Positions 24,959 to 32,931 of a DNA stretch of 44,265 bases are shown piece by piece. Below the pieces are notes generated by a model. It ran no database searches. It saw only the letters and a list, made by a program, of their open reading frames with translations, and was not told the origin of the DNA. Every line of letters starts with the position of its first letter. The stretch's first letter is position 1. Origin of the DNA: Acidobacteriota bacterium (GTDB lineage Bacteria > Acidobacteriota > Terriglobia > Bryobacterales > Bryobacteraceae); the NCBI GenBank assembly GCA_947470805.1, contig CANIVU010000073.1, forward strand, positions 1 through 44,265. The letters run 5' to 3'. A program made the position numbers and the translations under genes.

Positions 24959-25623
24959 CCGGGAATCCTCCGCGGCGTCAACCGGTTCGCCAGTGTTAAC
25001 AGCGCCAGCGACACGCCGCTCACTACCAGCACCATCCACCGCGCCGCGTCGCCGTTGCCGCCTTCCACGGCGTCATAGATCGCCACTGCCACCGTCTGCG
25101 TCCGGCCCGGAATGTTTCCCGCCACCATGATCGTGACGCCGAAATCCCCCAGCGACCGCGCAAACGCCAGTGCCGCCGCGGCCAATACCGGGCGCCGGGC
25201 CAACGGCAACGTCACCCGCAGAAATACCTTCCACTCCGGCGCCCCCAGTGTCCGCGCCGCGCGCTCGTAGGCGTGGTCAACGCTCTCGAGCGCCGCCCGC
25301 GTCGACTTCACCAGCAACGGCGCCGCATGCAGCACCGCCGCCACTACCGCCGCCTGCCACGTGAACACAAGCGGTCCTCCGAAGACCCACTCGTATACGT
25401 GGCCCAGCCAGCTCTCCCGCCCTAAAACTACCAGCAGGTAATAGCCCACAACCGTCGGCGGCAGCACCAGTGGCAGCGTTACCGCCGCGTCCAAAATGTC
25501 GCGCCCGCGAAACTCCCTGTTCGCCAATAAATAAGCCACCGGAATGCCAACCGCCGCGGCGATGGCGGTTGCCAGCAGCGCCACGCGCAGACTCAGCCAG
25601 AGTGGGAACCAGTCGATTGGCAT
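24955..25623 (-). CDS. modB: Molybdate ABC transporter permease
   Basis: The membrane channel subunit for molybdate import, 222 residues with about five hydrophobic segments. ModB features include LPLVLPPTVVGYYLLVVLG, the coupling-helix region ERAARTLGAPEWKVFLRVTLPLARR and FARSLGDFGVTIMVAGNIPGRTQTVAVAIYDAVEGG. It is the first gene of modB-modC-thiE-like. No modA gene for the periplasmic binding protein lies in the window, so this subunit must be encoded elsewhere. No obvious Shine-Dalgarno precedes the ATG. Confidence 0.92.
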   Translation of the reverse strand: MPIDWFPLWLSLRVALLATAIAAAVGIPVAYLLANREFRGRDILDAAVTLPLVLPPTVVGYYLLVVLGRESWLGHVYEWVFGGPLVFTWQAAVVAAVLHAAPLLVKSTRAALESVDHAYERAARTLGAPEWKVFLRVTLPLARRPVLAAAALAFARSLGDFGVTIMVAGNIPGRTQTVAVAIYDAVEGGNGDAARWMVLVVSGVSLALLTLANRLTPRRIPG

Positions 25624-25695
25624 CGGAACAGCTTGAACAAAGTATACCGATTATGTTTTACGCGCGATGGCCCGTCTCCCCCTATAGTGAACAAT

Positions 25696-26220
25696 ATGAC
25701 GGCCCCATTCCTCGAAGAATCCCTCGCCCTATTGGAGCGCACGCCCGCCACGTTGAACACGCTCCTCCGTGACCTGCCCGCCGCCTGGACCGATGCCACC
25801 GAAGGGCCCGGCACCTGGAGTCCCTACATCGTCATCGGCCACCTCATCCACGGCGAACACGCCGATTGGATTCCGCGCCTGGAAGTCATCCTGCAACACG
25901 GAACTTCGCGCCCCTTCGAACCCTTCGACCGCGAGGCCCAGTTCCGCAACAGCGCCGGCAAATCGCTCCCGCAACTCCTCGACGAATTCGCCGCCGTACG
26001 TCACGCCAACCTCGCCCGCCTACGCGCGCTCGATCTCCGCCCCGATCAACTCGAGCTCGTTGGCACCCACCCCGCCTTCGGACCCGTCACCGCCCGCCAG
26101 TTGATCGCGACATGGACCGCCCACGACCTTGCCCACATCGTCCAAATCGGCCGCGTCATGGCCAAGCGCTACAAGCAGGAAGTCGGCCCGTGGGCCGCCT
26201 ATCTGTCTGTAATGGCCTAG
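25696..26220 (+). CDS. DinB-fold putative metal-binding protein
   Basis: A 174-residue four-helix bundle of the DinB_2/YfiT type. The putative metal ligands are in WSPYIVIGHLIHGEHADWIPRLE and TWTAHDLAHIVQIGRVM, giving the His triad expected of the fold. Members include thiol-dependent transferases for bacillithiol or mycothiol and many unassigned proteins; nothing here fixes the substrate. The ATG at 25696 starts the homologous region. It diverges from modB and is followed after 21 bases by an SDR gene. Confidence 0.85.
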   Translation: MTAPFLEESLALLERTPATLNTLLRDLPAAWTDATEGPGTWSPYIVIGHLIHGEHADWIPRLEVILQHGTSRPFEPFDREAQFRNSAGKSLPQLLDEFAAVRHANLARLRALDLRPDQLELVGTHPAFGPVTARQLIATWTAHDLAHIVQIGRVMAKRYKQEVGPWAAYLSVMA

Positions 26221-26241
26221 CGATATGATCGAGGGAAGCCC

Positions 26242-26967
26242 ATGGAACTCACCGGCAAAAACATCCTCGTCACCGGCGGCGCCTCCGGCCTCGGCGCGGC
26301 CACCGTTGCGGCTCTTCAAGCGGCGGGCGCCCTCCCCATCGTGCTCGACCTGCAGCCAACCGGCGCGGCACCATCCGCGATCGGGTCGGTGACCAATGAA
26401 GCCGACGTGATGGCCGCCATCGCGCTGGCCGGCGAACTCCACGGCGTAGTCCATTGTGCTGGCCTCGCCACCGCCCAGCGGACCGTTGGCAAGGACGGCC
26501 CGCTCGCGCTCGAAGCCTTCGCCAAGGTCATCAACGTGAATCTTATCGGCGCGTTCAACGTCGTGCGCCTCGCCGTCGCGGCCATGATGAAAAACGAACC
26601 GAACGAAACAGGTGAGCGTGGTGTCATCATCCTCACCTCTTCCATTGCCGCCTTCGACGGCCAAATCGGCCAGGCCGCCTACGCGTCGTCAAAAGCAGGC
26701 GTCGCCGGCCTCACGCTCCCGCTCGCCCGCGAGTTCGCCAAGTCCGGCATCCGAGTCGTGACCATCGCTCCGGGGCTGTTCGATACTCCTTTGCTCGCCG
26801 CCCTCCCTCCACAAGTCAAGCAGGAACTCGGTGCGACCGTTCCGTTCCCCAGCCGCCTGGGCCACCCCGAGGAGTACGCCAAACTGGCGCTCGCCATCAT
26901 CGACAATCCCATGCTCAATGGCGAGACGATCCGCCTCGACGGCGCCCTCCGCATGCCGCCCCGCTAG
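26242..26967 (+). CDS. 3-hydroxyacyl-CoA dehydrogenase-type SDR (HSD10-like)
   Basis: A 241-residue short-chain dehydrogenase. It has [14 protein letters not shown], the catalytic Ser ([22 protein letters not shown]) and a C-terminal part, [14 protein letters not shown]...[17 protein letters not shown]...[17 protein letters not shown], that closely matches the HSD17B10 / 3-hydroxy-2-methylbutyryl-CoA dehydrogenase group. Such enzymes act in isoleucine and fatty-acid breakdown. No other beta-oxidation gene lies nearby. GAGGGAAG precedes the ATG. A long palindrome begins right after its TAG stop. Confidence 0.88.
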   Translation: MELTGKNILVTGGASGLGAATVAALQAAGALPIVLDLQPTGAAPSAIGSVTNEADVMAAIALAGELHGVVHCAGLATAQRTVGKDGPLALEAFAKVINVNLIGAFNVVRLAVAAMMKNEPNETGERGVIILTSSIAAFDGQIGQAAYASSKAGVAGLTLPLAREFAKSGIRVVTIAPGLFDTPLLAALPPQVKQELGATVPFPSRLGHPEEYAKLALAIIDNPMLNGETIRLDGALRMPPR

Positions 26968-27002
26968 GACAATTCCTTGGTGACTGTCACCAAGGAATTG
27001 TC
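26968..27002. repeat. 35-base near-perfect palindrome between convergent genes
   Basis: Two 17-base arms that are exact complements flank one central T; the core is TTGGTGACTGTCACCAA. It begins at the base after the SDR stop and ends eight bases before the stop of the convergent beta-lactamase gene. Its core follows the same pattern as the palindromes at 23.2 kb and 30.5 kb (TTGGTGnCnGnCACCAA). It is well placed to act as a two-way terminator, though no T-run follows. Confidence 0.85.
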
Positions 27003-27009
27003 CGATGGT

Positions 27010-27882
27010 TTACCGCCGCGCTGCTTCGTCGTAAATCGCCCGCGCGATCTCCGCAATCACACTTTCAATCTTCGCCGGCGACGCCTTCGCGTCGGTCACA
27101 AACACCGCTAGCGCCAGCATCTTCCCATTCGGCAACGGCACCAGCCCAATGTCATTGGTCGCCTGCGTCACGCCATCCCGCGTGCCCGACGTCCCGGTCT
27201 TGTGCATCACGCCCACCCCATCAGGTAGCAACCCCTTAATGCGCTTAGCCCCCGTTGGCGACTCCCGCATCCATCCCAACAACAACCCCGTATGCTCCGC
27301 ATCCAGCGGTGATCGCTCCCGCAGCAAGCGCAATAATTGCACCGCCGCCCGCGGCTCAAACCAGTTCCGGTACTGCGCCGCCAACTCCCGGTGCAACCCC
27401 GCCTCGTTATCCTCCAAGTGAAACCCGCGCACTCCCAGCTGCTGCACATACGCGGTCACCCGCGCCGGCCCGCCCAGCACCCGCAGCACGATATCGCTCG
27501 CCGTGTTATCGCTCGACATCACCGCTGCCTGCAATAACTCCCGCAACGGCACGTCCACATTCTCCTCCGGATATTTATCCTGCAGCGGGCTGTACGTCTT
27601 CGGCAGTATACGGTCACTCGGCAGGAACCGAATCATCTGATCCAGTCCCAACTCCCCCTTCTCCACCCGGTCCAGCGCCGCCATCGCCATCGGGAATTTG
27701 AATACCGATTGCATTGGCGGTCGCGACCCCGCCAACAGGTAACAATCCAGCCTCACGCCTTCTACTGCACACGAAACTGCCACCCGCCCCTCGGCCCCAG
27801 CGGCAATCCCGCTAATTTTCTCCCCTAAACTCTCCGCCATCACCAGCGTCGAAAAGGCAAAAATAACCAGTAAAAGTCGCAT
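27010..27882 (-). CDS. Class A beta-lactamase, subclass A2-like
   Basis: A secreted serine hydrolase that opens beta-lactam rings. The 290-residue precursor has a signal peptide (MRLLLVIFAFSTLVMA) and all class A motifs: SVFK (Ser59, Lys62), SDN (124-126), the omega-loop Glu in EAGLH (Glu160) and KTGTSG (228-233). The ExxxH omega loop, RELLQAAVMSSDN, and the TGAKRIKGLLPDG...NDIGLVPLPNGKMLALAVFVTD region resemble the A2 group (PER, VEB, CfxA) more than TEM. It has no adjacent regulator or mobile element, so it looks like a resident chromosomal enzyme. Spectrum cannot be told from sequence. Confidence 0.9.
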   Translation of the reverse strand: MRLLLVIFAFSTLVMAESLGEKISGIAAGAEGRVAVSCAVEGVRLDCYLLAGSRPPMQSVFKFPMAMAALDRVEKGELGLDQMIRFLPSDRILPKTYSPLQDKYPEENVDVPLRELLQAAVMSSDNTASDIVLRVLGGPARVTAYVQQLGVRGFHLEDNEAGLHRELAAQYRNWFEPRAAVQLLRLLRERSPLDAEHTGLLLGWMRESPTGAKRIKGLLPDGVGVMHKTGTSGTRDGVTQATNDIGLVPLPNGKMLALAVFVTDAKASPAKIESVIAEIARAIYDEAARR

Positions 27883-28013
27883 TGTTCTTCTACTCTACCC
27901 GCCCCCGCCACCACAATTGCTACTCCACCGCGAGATCTCTGTTGCGAATGTGTTATCCTAAGCTCTGAATAAAAGCGATTAAGGTAAGACTAAGGAGTAT
28001 CCACAGCAACACC

Positions 28014-28283
28014 ATGGCCCTGGCAATTGAGTCCAAGACGAACATCATTACGAAGTACCGGATCAATAAGAACGATTGTGGTTCGCCAGAGGTGCAGGTT
28101 GCGCTCTTGAGCCAACGCATCACCCAGCTTACAGAGCACTTTAAGTCCCATAAGAAGGACTTCGGTTCCCGCCGTGGTTTGTTGACCATGGTAGCGCGCC
28201 GTCGCCGCCTTCTGGACTACCTCAAGAGCACGAGCCCCGCACGTTATCAGGCTCTCATCTCCAGCATTGGTATCCGCCGCTAG
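28014..28283 (+). CDS. rpsO: 30S ribosomal protein S15
   Basis: Primary 16S rRNA binding protein of the platform, 89 residues. It has the family core [35 protein letters not shown] and the [10 protein letters not shown] stretch. The nearest good Shine-Dalgarno, AAGGAG, ends 16 bases before the ATG, farther than normal; S15 often regulates its own mRNA through a folded leader, which might explain this. pnp follows, the classic rpsO-pnp order. Confidence 0.96.
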   Translation: MALAIESKTNIITKYRINKNDCGSPEVQVALLSQRITQLTEHFKSHKKDFGSRRGLLTMVARRRRLLDYLKSTSPARYQALISSIGIRR

Positions 28284-28300
28284 TGGACCTTCGATCGGTA

Positions 28301-28400
28301 CGGGTTCTCGTATAGACCCGGCAAATCTGCTCCGGTGAGCAGACCCACCCTCGTACAAGCACTCTAAGTCTCCTTGATTCCCGTCGCGCCGGAAAGCGCG
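28301..28400 (+). other. Structured rpsO-pnp intergenic RNA (three hairpins)
   Basis: The 145 bases between rpsO and pnp carry no gene but can fold into three stem-loops: CGGGT/ACCCG (28301-28320), a perfect 7-bp TCTGCTC/GAGCAGA stem with tetraloop CGGT (28326-28343), and CGCGC/GCGCG (28385-28400). None is followed by a T-run, so read-through into pnp is expected. In E. coli this region holds the RNase III site through which PNPase controls its own mRNA; a similar role here is inference. Confidence 0.45.
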
Positions 28401-28428
28401 AAGAATTACAAAGGTTCAAGGATTTAAC

Positions 28429-30528
28429 ATGTTGCACAAAGTCGAGATCGACCTGTTTGGCACGCTCCTCTCTATTGAGACCGGCGTTATGGCCAAGCAG
28501 GCGGATGGCGCGATTATCGTTCGTTCGGGCGATAACGTCGTGCTTGTCACCGCTTGCTGTTCCGGCAAGCCGCGCGCTGGCGCCAGCTTCTTCCCCCTCA
28601 CTGTCGACTACCGCGAGGGCACCTACGCCGCCGGCAAGTTTCCCGGTGGGTTCATCAAGCGCGAAGGCCGCATGAGCGAAAAAGAAACGCTCACCTGCCG
28701 CCTCATCGATCGCCCGATTCGTCCCCTGTTCCCCGCAGGCTTCCGCCACGAAACGCAGATCGTTGGTCTCGTCCTCTCGGCCGAAACTGAACGTGATCCC
28801 GCTCCGCTCGCCATGGTTGGCGCCGGTGCGGCTCTTGCCATTTCCAACATCCCCTTCCATGAAGTGATCGCCGCCGTTCGCGTCGGCAAAGTGGATGGCA
28901 AGTTCATCGCCAACCCCACCTACTCGCAGACCAAGGAATCGCCCCTCTCGCTCATCGTCGCCGCCACCGAGACCGGTGTCGTGATGGTCGAATCCGGCGC
29001 CAAGCACGTCGACGAAGAAGAGATCCTCGCGGCTCTCGAATTCGGCCACGAATGCTGCAAGAAGATCTGTCAGGGTGTCCGCGAACTGGTCAAGCTCACC
29101 GGCAAAGCGAAGTACGAATTCGTTTCGCCCACAATCAATCAGGAGCTGTTCGCCAAAGTAGATGCGATGATTCGCACCGAGCTCACCGACGCCCTCGATA
29201 CCAAGAAGTACAACAAGCTCGCTTCTTACTCGCTCATCGACAAGCTTCATGCCAAGGTCGAAGAAGCCTTCCCCGAAGAAGAGCGTGTCGAAGCCGGCAA
29301 GCTGTTCGACACCCTCAAGGAACGCATCTTCCGCGACGAAATGCTCGACAAGCGCCGCCGTCCCGATGGCCGCGCCTTCGACGAAGTTCGCGACATCGAC
29401 TGCCAGGTTGGTATCCTGCCCCGCCCGCACGGCTCCGCCCTCTTCACCCGCGGCGAAACCCAGGCGCTCGTCACCTGCACCCTCGGTACCAAGGACGACG
29501 AACAGCGTATCGAGCTGCTCGACCCGACCGAACTCTCCAAGCGCTTCATGCTCCACTACAACTTCCCGCCCTTCTCGGTCGGTGAAGTCGGCATGATGCG
29601 TGGCGCCGGCCGCCGCGAAATCGGCCACGGTGCCCTCGGCGAACGCGCCGTCAGCGCCATCATTCCGGACGAGAAGAGCTTCCCCTACACGGTCCGCATC
29701 GTGTCGGACATCCTGGAATCCAACGGTTCTTCCTCCATGGCATCCATCTGCGGCGGTTCGCTCGCCCTCATGGACGCCGGTGTCCCGGTCGATCGCGCCG
29801 TGGCCGGTATCGCCATGGGCCTCGTCAAGGAAGGCGATAAGTACGCCATCCTCACCGACATTGCTGGCGCCGAAGATCACTACGGCGACATGGACTTCAA
29901 GGTGGCCGGTTCCAAGGAAGGCATCACCGCCCTCCAGATGGATCTGAAGGTCCCCAACGTTCCGATCAGCCTGATGCGCGAAGCCCTCGAACAGGCCAAG
30001 CGCGCCCGCCTGCACATTCTGGACAAGATGAACGCCGTCATCAGCGAGCCGCGCAAGTCGCTCTCGATGTACGCTCCGCGCATCACCACCATCACCATCC
30101 CCGTCGACAAGATCCGCGAACTCATCGGGCCTGGCGGCAAGATGATCCGCTCGATCACCGACACGACGGGCGTGAAGATCGACGTCAACGACGACGGTCA
30201 GGTGAACATCTATGCCACCTCTGGCGTGGCTGGCGAAAAGGCTCTGCAGATGATTCAAGACATCTGCGCCGTGGCTGAACCCGGTAAAACTTACCTGGGT
30301 AAAGTTGTCCGGATTGTCGATTTCGGCGCCTTTGTCGAAATCTTCCCCGGTACCGATGGCCTGCTGCACATCTCCGAAATCTCGGAAAGCCGCGTGAAGA
30401 ACGTCCGTGACGAACTGAACGAAGGCGACCAGATTATGGTGAAGGTGCTGGCTCTCGAAGGCAACAAGATCAAGCTCAGCCGCCGCGCCATCCTCAAGGA
30501 ACAGCGCGAAAAGCTCGCCCAGCAGTAA
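28429..30528 (+). CDS. pnp: Polyribonucleotide nucleotidyltransferase (PNPase)
   Basis: Phosphorolytic 3'-5' exoribonuclease of the RNA degradosome, 699 residues. Two RNase PH domains are present (first with FFPLTVDYREGTYAAGKFPGGFIKREGR, second with RRPDGRAFDEVRDIDCQVG, GSALFTRGETQALV and the catalytic DHYGDMDFKVAG). A KH domain (about 555-610, IRELIGPGGKMIRSI) and an S1 domain (about 620-690, GKVVRIVDFGAFVEIFPGTDGLLHISEIS) follow. AAGGA lies seven bases before the ATG. The TAA stop forms the first three bases of a palindromic repeat, and a strong terminator lies 40 bases on. Confidence 0.97.
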   Translation: MLHKVEIDLFGTLLSIETGVMAKQADGAIIVRSGDNVVLVTACCSGKPRAGASFFPLTVDYREGTYAAGKFPGGFIKREGRMSEKETLTCRLIDRPIRPLFPAGFRHETQIVGLVLSAETERDPAPLAMVGAGAALAISNIPFHEVIAAVRVGKVDGKFIANPTYSQTKESPLSLIVAATETGVVMVESGAKHVDEEEILAALEFGHECCKKICQGVRELVKLTGKAKYEFVSPTINQELFAKVDAMIRTELTDALDTKKYNKLASYSLIDKLHAKVEEAFPEEERVEAGKLFDTLKERIFRDEMLDKRRRPDGRAFDEVRDIDCQVGILPRPHGSALFTRGETQALVTCTLGTKDDEQRIELLDPTELSKRFMLHYNFPPFSVGEVGMMRGAGRREIGHGALGERAVSAIIPDEKSFPYTVRIVSDILESNGSSSMASICGGSLALMDAGVPVDRAVAGIAMGLVKEGDKYAILTDIAGAEDHYGDMDFKVAGSKEGITALQMDLKVPNVPISLMREALEQAKRARLHILDKMNAVISEPRKSLSMYAPRITTITIPVDKIRELIGPGGKMIRSITDTTGVKIDVNDDGQVNIYATSGVAGEKALQMIQDICAVAEPGKTYLGKVVRIVDFGAFVEIFPGTDGLLHISEISESRVKNVRDELNEGDQIMVKVLALEGNKIKLSRRAILKEQREKLAQQ

Positions 30529-30548
30529 TTGGTGCCAGGCACCAATTA
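30526..30548. repeat. REP-like palindrome at the pnp stop codon
   Basis: A 23-base palindrome, TAATTGGTGCC, A, GGCACCAATTA, perfect apart from its central base. The pnp stop TAA is its first three bases. The core equals that of the copies at 23219 and 23339, read from the opposite strand. It lies 19 bases ahead of a separate rho-independent terminator. Confidence 0.85.
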
Positions 30549-30567
30549 GTTCATTCGTAAGACAACC

Positions 30568-30600
30568 GGCGCCCTGCTCCCCAGCAGGGCGCCTTTTTCT
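30568..30600 (+). terminator. Rho-independent terminator of rpsO-pnp
   Basis: Perfect 11-bp stem GGCGCCCTGCT with its complement, loop CCCC, followed directly by TTTTTCT. This is the best intrinsic terminator in the window and ends the rpsO-pnp transcript. Confidence 0.92.
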
Positions 30601-30638
30601 GTCCCTTGCCTCACGGCGCGACCCGTTTGCCTGATAGC

Positions 30639-31622
30639 ATGGTACCCATCGTGATTCGCACCCCGTCTCTGCTGCTCTTTCTCACACTTCTTCTCGCCGG
30701 CTGCCAAAAGCCGATGGTCTTCGAGCCGGTCCCCGATTGGGCCTACCCCACCAACCCTCCTCCTCCGCCCGGACCGCCGGCGACACTCACCCCCGGCCCC
30801 TTCCAAATTGCCAACAGCAAGCTCTCCTTCACCCGCGCCGAAGTCACCAACCTCTTCGCCGCGCCCGACTGGCGTCCCGAGGATCATCCCCCAATGCCCA
30901 CCGTCGTCTCCCACGGCCGCAAGCCCGATGTCCGCGCCTGTGGCTATTGCCACCTGCCCACCGGCAACGGCCGCCCCGAAAACGCCCGCCTCGCCGGTCT
31001 CCCCGTCGAATACTTTGTCGCCCAGATGAACGCTTTCCGCGACGGAAACCGCAAATCCCATGTCACCGGCCGCGCTCCAACGACCAACATGACCAACACG
31101 GCCAAGGCCGCCCAGGACGACGAAATCCTCGCCGCCGCCCGCTACTTTGCCGCGCTCCCCGCCGCCTCGTTCACCCGGATCGTCGAACAATCCACCATTC
31201 CCAAGGCCAAAATTGCCGCCTGGCTCTTCCGCTTTGACCGGACCGGCGCCCAGGAGCCGCTCGGCCAGCGCATCATTGAGGGCCCCGATGACTTCGAGCA
31301 GTTCGAAATTCGCGACCCCGCCACTACCTACACGGCCTATGTTCCCGAAGGCAGCATCGCCCTCGGCAAGCGCCTTGCCGAAAACTGGGGCAATGACAAG
31401 ACGCTTGAGTGCTCCAGCTGCCATGGCCCCGGCTACCGCGGCAAGGACAATGTGCCAAATATCGCCGGCCGTTCGCCCACAGCCATTGTCCGGCAGCTCT
31501 ATGACTTCCGGTCGAACTCCCGGCGCGGCGGCAAGAGTTCAGAGATGGATAAGGTTGTCCGGCACATGAGCAACAGCGACATGCTAGCCCTCGCCGCCTA
31601 CATCGCCTCGCTCACGCCGTAA
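30639..31622 (+). CDS. Dihaem c-type cytochrome lipoprotein
   Basis: A 327-residue exported electron carrier. The N-terminus (IRTPSLLLFLTLLLAGCQKP) is a lipoprotein signal with LAGC lipobox, so the protein is probably tethered to a membrane facing the periplasm. Two class I cytochrome modules bind haem through CGYCH and CSSCH, with later Met residues (for example HMSNSDML) as likely axial ligands; the double-domain plan recalls cytochrome c4. A proline-rich linker follows the lipid anchor. The start is the ATG at 30639; a GTG four codons later is also possible. No terminal oxidase gene is adjacent. Confidence 0.85.
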   Translation: MVPIVIRTPSLLLFLTLLLAGCQKPMVFEPVPDWAYPTNPPPPPGPPATLTPGPFQIANSKLSFTRAEVTNLFAAPDWRPEDHPPMPTVVSHGRKPDVRACGYCHLPTGNGRPENARLAGLPVEYFVAQMNAFRDGNRKSHVTGRAPTTNMTNTAKAAQDDEILAAARYFAALPAASFTRIVEQSTIPKAKIAAWLFRFDRTGAQEPLGQRIIEGPDDFEQFEIRDPATTYTAYVPEGSIALGKRLAENWGNDKTLECSSCHGPGYRGKDNVPNIAGRSPTAIVRQLYDFRSNSRRGGKSSEMDKVVRHMSNSDMLALAAYIASLTP

Positions 31623-31675
31623 AAGTCGCTGTCACCTTTCGCACCCGGTCTGCATCTGACTTATTGAGAACGCTA

Positions 31676-31765
31676 ATGTCGGAAGTCATCCTCCCAATCG
31701 CCGTCATCGCCGCTTACTTCGCGCTCATGCGCTGGGTCCTGCCGCGCTTTGGCGTCCAGACTTGA
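31676..31765 (+). CDS. Possible 29-residue single-pass membrane peptide
   Basis: A short frame reads MSEVILPIAVIAAYFALMRW, then VLPRFGVQT, and stops. It has an acidic first turn, one hydrophobic helix of about 18 residues and a basic end, the layout of bacterial small membrane proteins. It is the only candidate gene in the 177-base gap between the cytochrome and the beta-propeller gene. The ribosome site (GAGAA) is weak, and no family is recognised, so it may also be chance. Confidence 0.35.
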   Translation: MSEVILPIAVIAAYFALMRWVLPRFGVQT

Positions 31766-31799
31766 ATGACCGCTGACTGCGGCCCCCGGTCCGGGCGCC

Positions 31800-32858
31800 C
31801 TATCGCTTCCGCTCCCGCTCCATCGAATACGGCAGAACACCCTTCTGCCCCTTCCGGAAAATAAGCACGTGGTTGGAGTCGCTGCCCATGAACAGCCGCG
31901 CCGTTGAGCCGGATTCTTTATCCGTGTCCCCCGGCTCGATTCCAACCGCCATCGGGTACCATCCGCCGCCCTGGATCAACCGCTCCGGTTCACCCCAGCC
32001 TTTCGGGTTGGATAAATCCGTATTGAAGCTAATGTAGATCCCCTCGGCCGGCCAGTCGGCGCCGCAGCAGGCATGGTTCACCAGCATCACGAACTCGCCC
32101 AACTCCCGGTTGTAGTGCACCGAAGGCCCCCACAGCGCGTCCGGTTGCTCCGTTTCCCAAGGCGTCTTCACCGTGTAAATTGGCGTGACTTTACCTTCAA
32201 TTCCCTCCGACGACCACCCGCCGTCAAAATACTTGAACACTTTGCCCGCCGGTGCCATCCGGTCCGCGTACGCCATCCGCGCCACCGCCACGCCCTGCTC
32301 GCCCGGTAGTCCCCCATAGGCCGAAAAGAAGAAATAGAAACTCTTTTTCTCCCGGTCCAAAATCACCGAGAAATCCCCGTGCCCTCCGGCGAAAAAGCCG
32401 TTCTTTGCATCGCATTTCGGTTCATTCCCATCGGTCAGCACAAATCCCAAATCGGTAAACGTGTGTCCGTTGTCGGTACTGACAACGGCACCGATCACCG
32501 GCACGCCCATGTATCGCACGCCCTCGGTCGGACAAAAGCTATATATTTCATGGTGATACCAGCCATACAACGTCCCGTCATCGTCCCGATAGGTCGCCTC
32601 CAGCCACCACGGCGCCACCGCCGAGTTCAGCAGGAAGGCAGCCCGCATGTACCGCATCTTTCCCATATCGAGCCCCTCGGCCCGCAGCGGCAGCCCATCG
32701 GAGTTGAATACATAGCGGTTCCCGTTGGCCCAATGGATTGGGCTGTTGGAGTCGGCGACGCCCGGAAAATTCACAGGATCGGCAGCGACCACTTCCACTT
32801 TCTGTGCCCACACGGTCATCGGCAGTACTGCAAACGCGAGTCCCAGGCGGAATAGCAT
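31800..32858 (-). CDS. Secreted beta-propeller protein, glycoside-hydrolase-like
   Basis: A 352-residue exported protein with signal peptide MLFRLGLAFAVLPMTVWA. The body shows repeated beta-sheet segments with Asp/Trp-rich turns (SPIHWANGNRYVFNS, WWLEATYRDDDGTLYGWYHHE, GVPVIGAVVSTDNGHTFTDLG, FFAGGHGDFSVILDREKKSFYFFFSAYGG, GPSVHYNRELGEFVMLVNHACC), the look of a five-bladed propeller as in GH43/GH117-like enzymes and related sugar-binding proteins. No catalytic set can be assigned by eye. It is divergent from a sodium-solute symporter with a sulfatase behind it, suggesting work on a sulfated or complex sugar. Confidence 0.65.
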   Translation of the reverse strand: MLFRLGLAFAVLPMTVWAQKVEVVAADPVNFPGVADSNSPIHWANGNRYVFNSDGLPLRAEGLDMGKMRYMRAAFLLNSAVAPWWLEATYRDDDGTLYGWYHHEIYSFCPTEGVRYMGVPVIGAVVSTDNGHTFTDLGFVLTDGNEPKCDAKNGFFAGGHGDFSVILDREKKSFYFFFSAYGGLPGEQGVAVARMAYADRMAPAGKVFKYFDGGWSSEGIEGKVTPIYTVKTPWETEQPDALWGPSVHYNRELGEFVMLVNHACCGADWPAEGIYISFNTDLSNPKGWGEPERLIQGGGWYPMAVGIEPGDTDKESGSTARLFMGSDSNHVLIFRKGQKGVLPYSMERERKR

Positions 32859-32898
32859 GAAACTATATAGTGCAATCCACGTGCCAAAGGTTACTCTA

Positions 32899-32904
32899 TA
32901 TAAT
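32899..32904 (+). promoter_or_regulatory. Perfect -10 box in the divergent symporter/propeller promoter region
   Basis: The 73-base gap between the divergent genes is notably AT-rich and holds TATAAT at 32899, well placed for the symporter; no good -35 is seen, hinting at activator dependence. A TATATAG-containing short palindrome lies near the propeller start. The transporter ATG is preceded by AAGGGA. Confidence 0.35.
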
Positions 32905-32931
32905 TCAACAGTTTTGTAAAGGGATATCCCC

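Noticed and set aside
28255-30369. 704-codon minus-strand open frame opposite pnp
   Set aside because: Low-complexity Asp/Gly/His composition; pnp on the plus strand is certain.
31673-31945. Minus-strand frame overlapping the propeller 3' end
   Set aside because: Overlaps the well-supported propeller gene and shows no domain or start signal.
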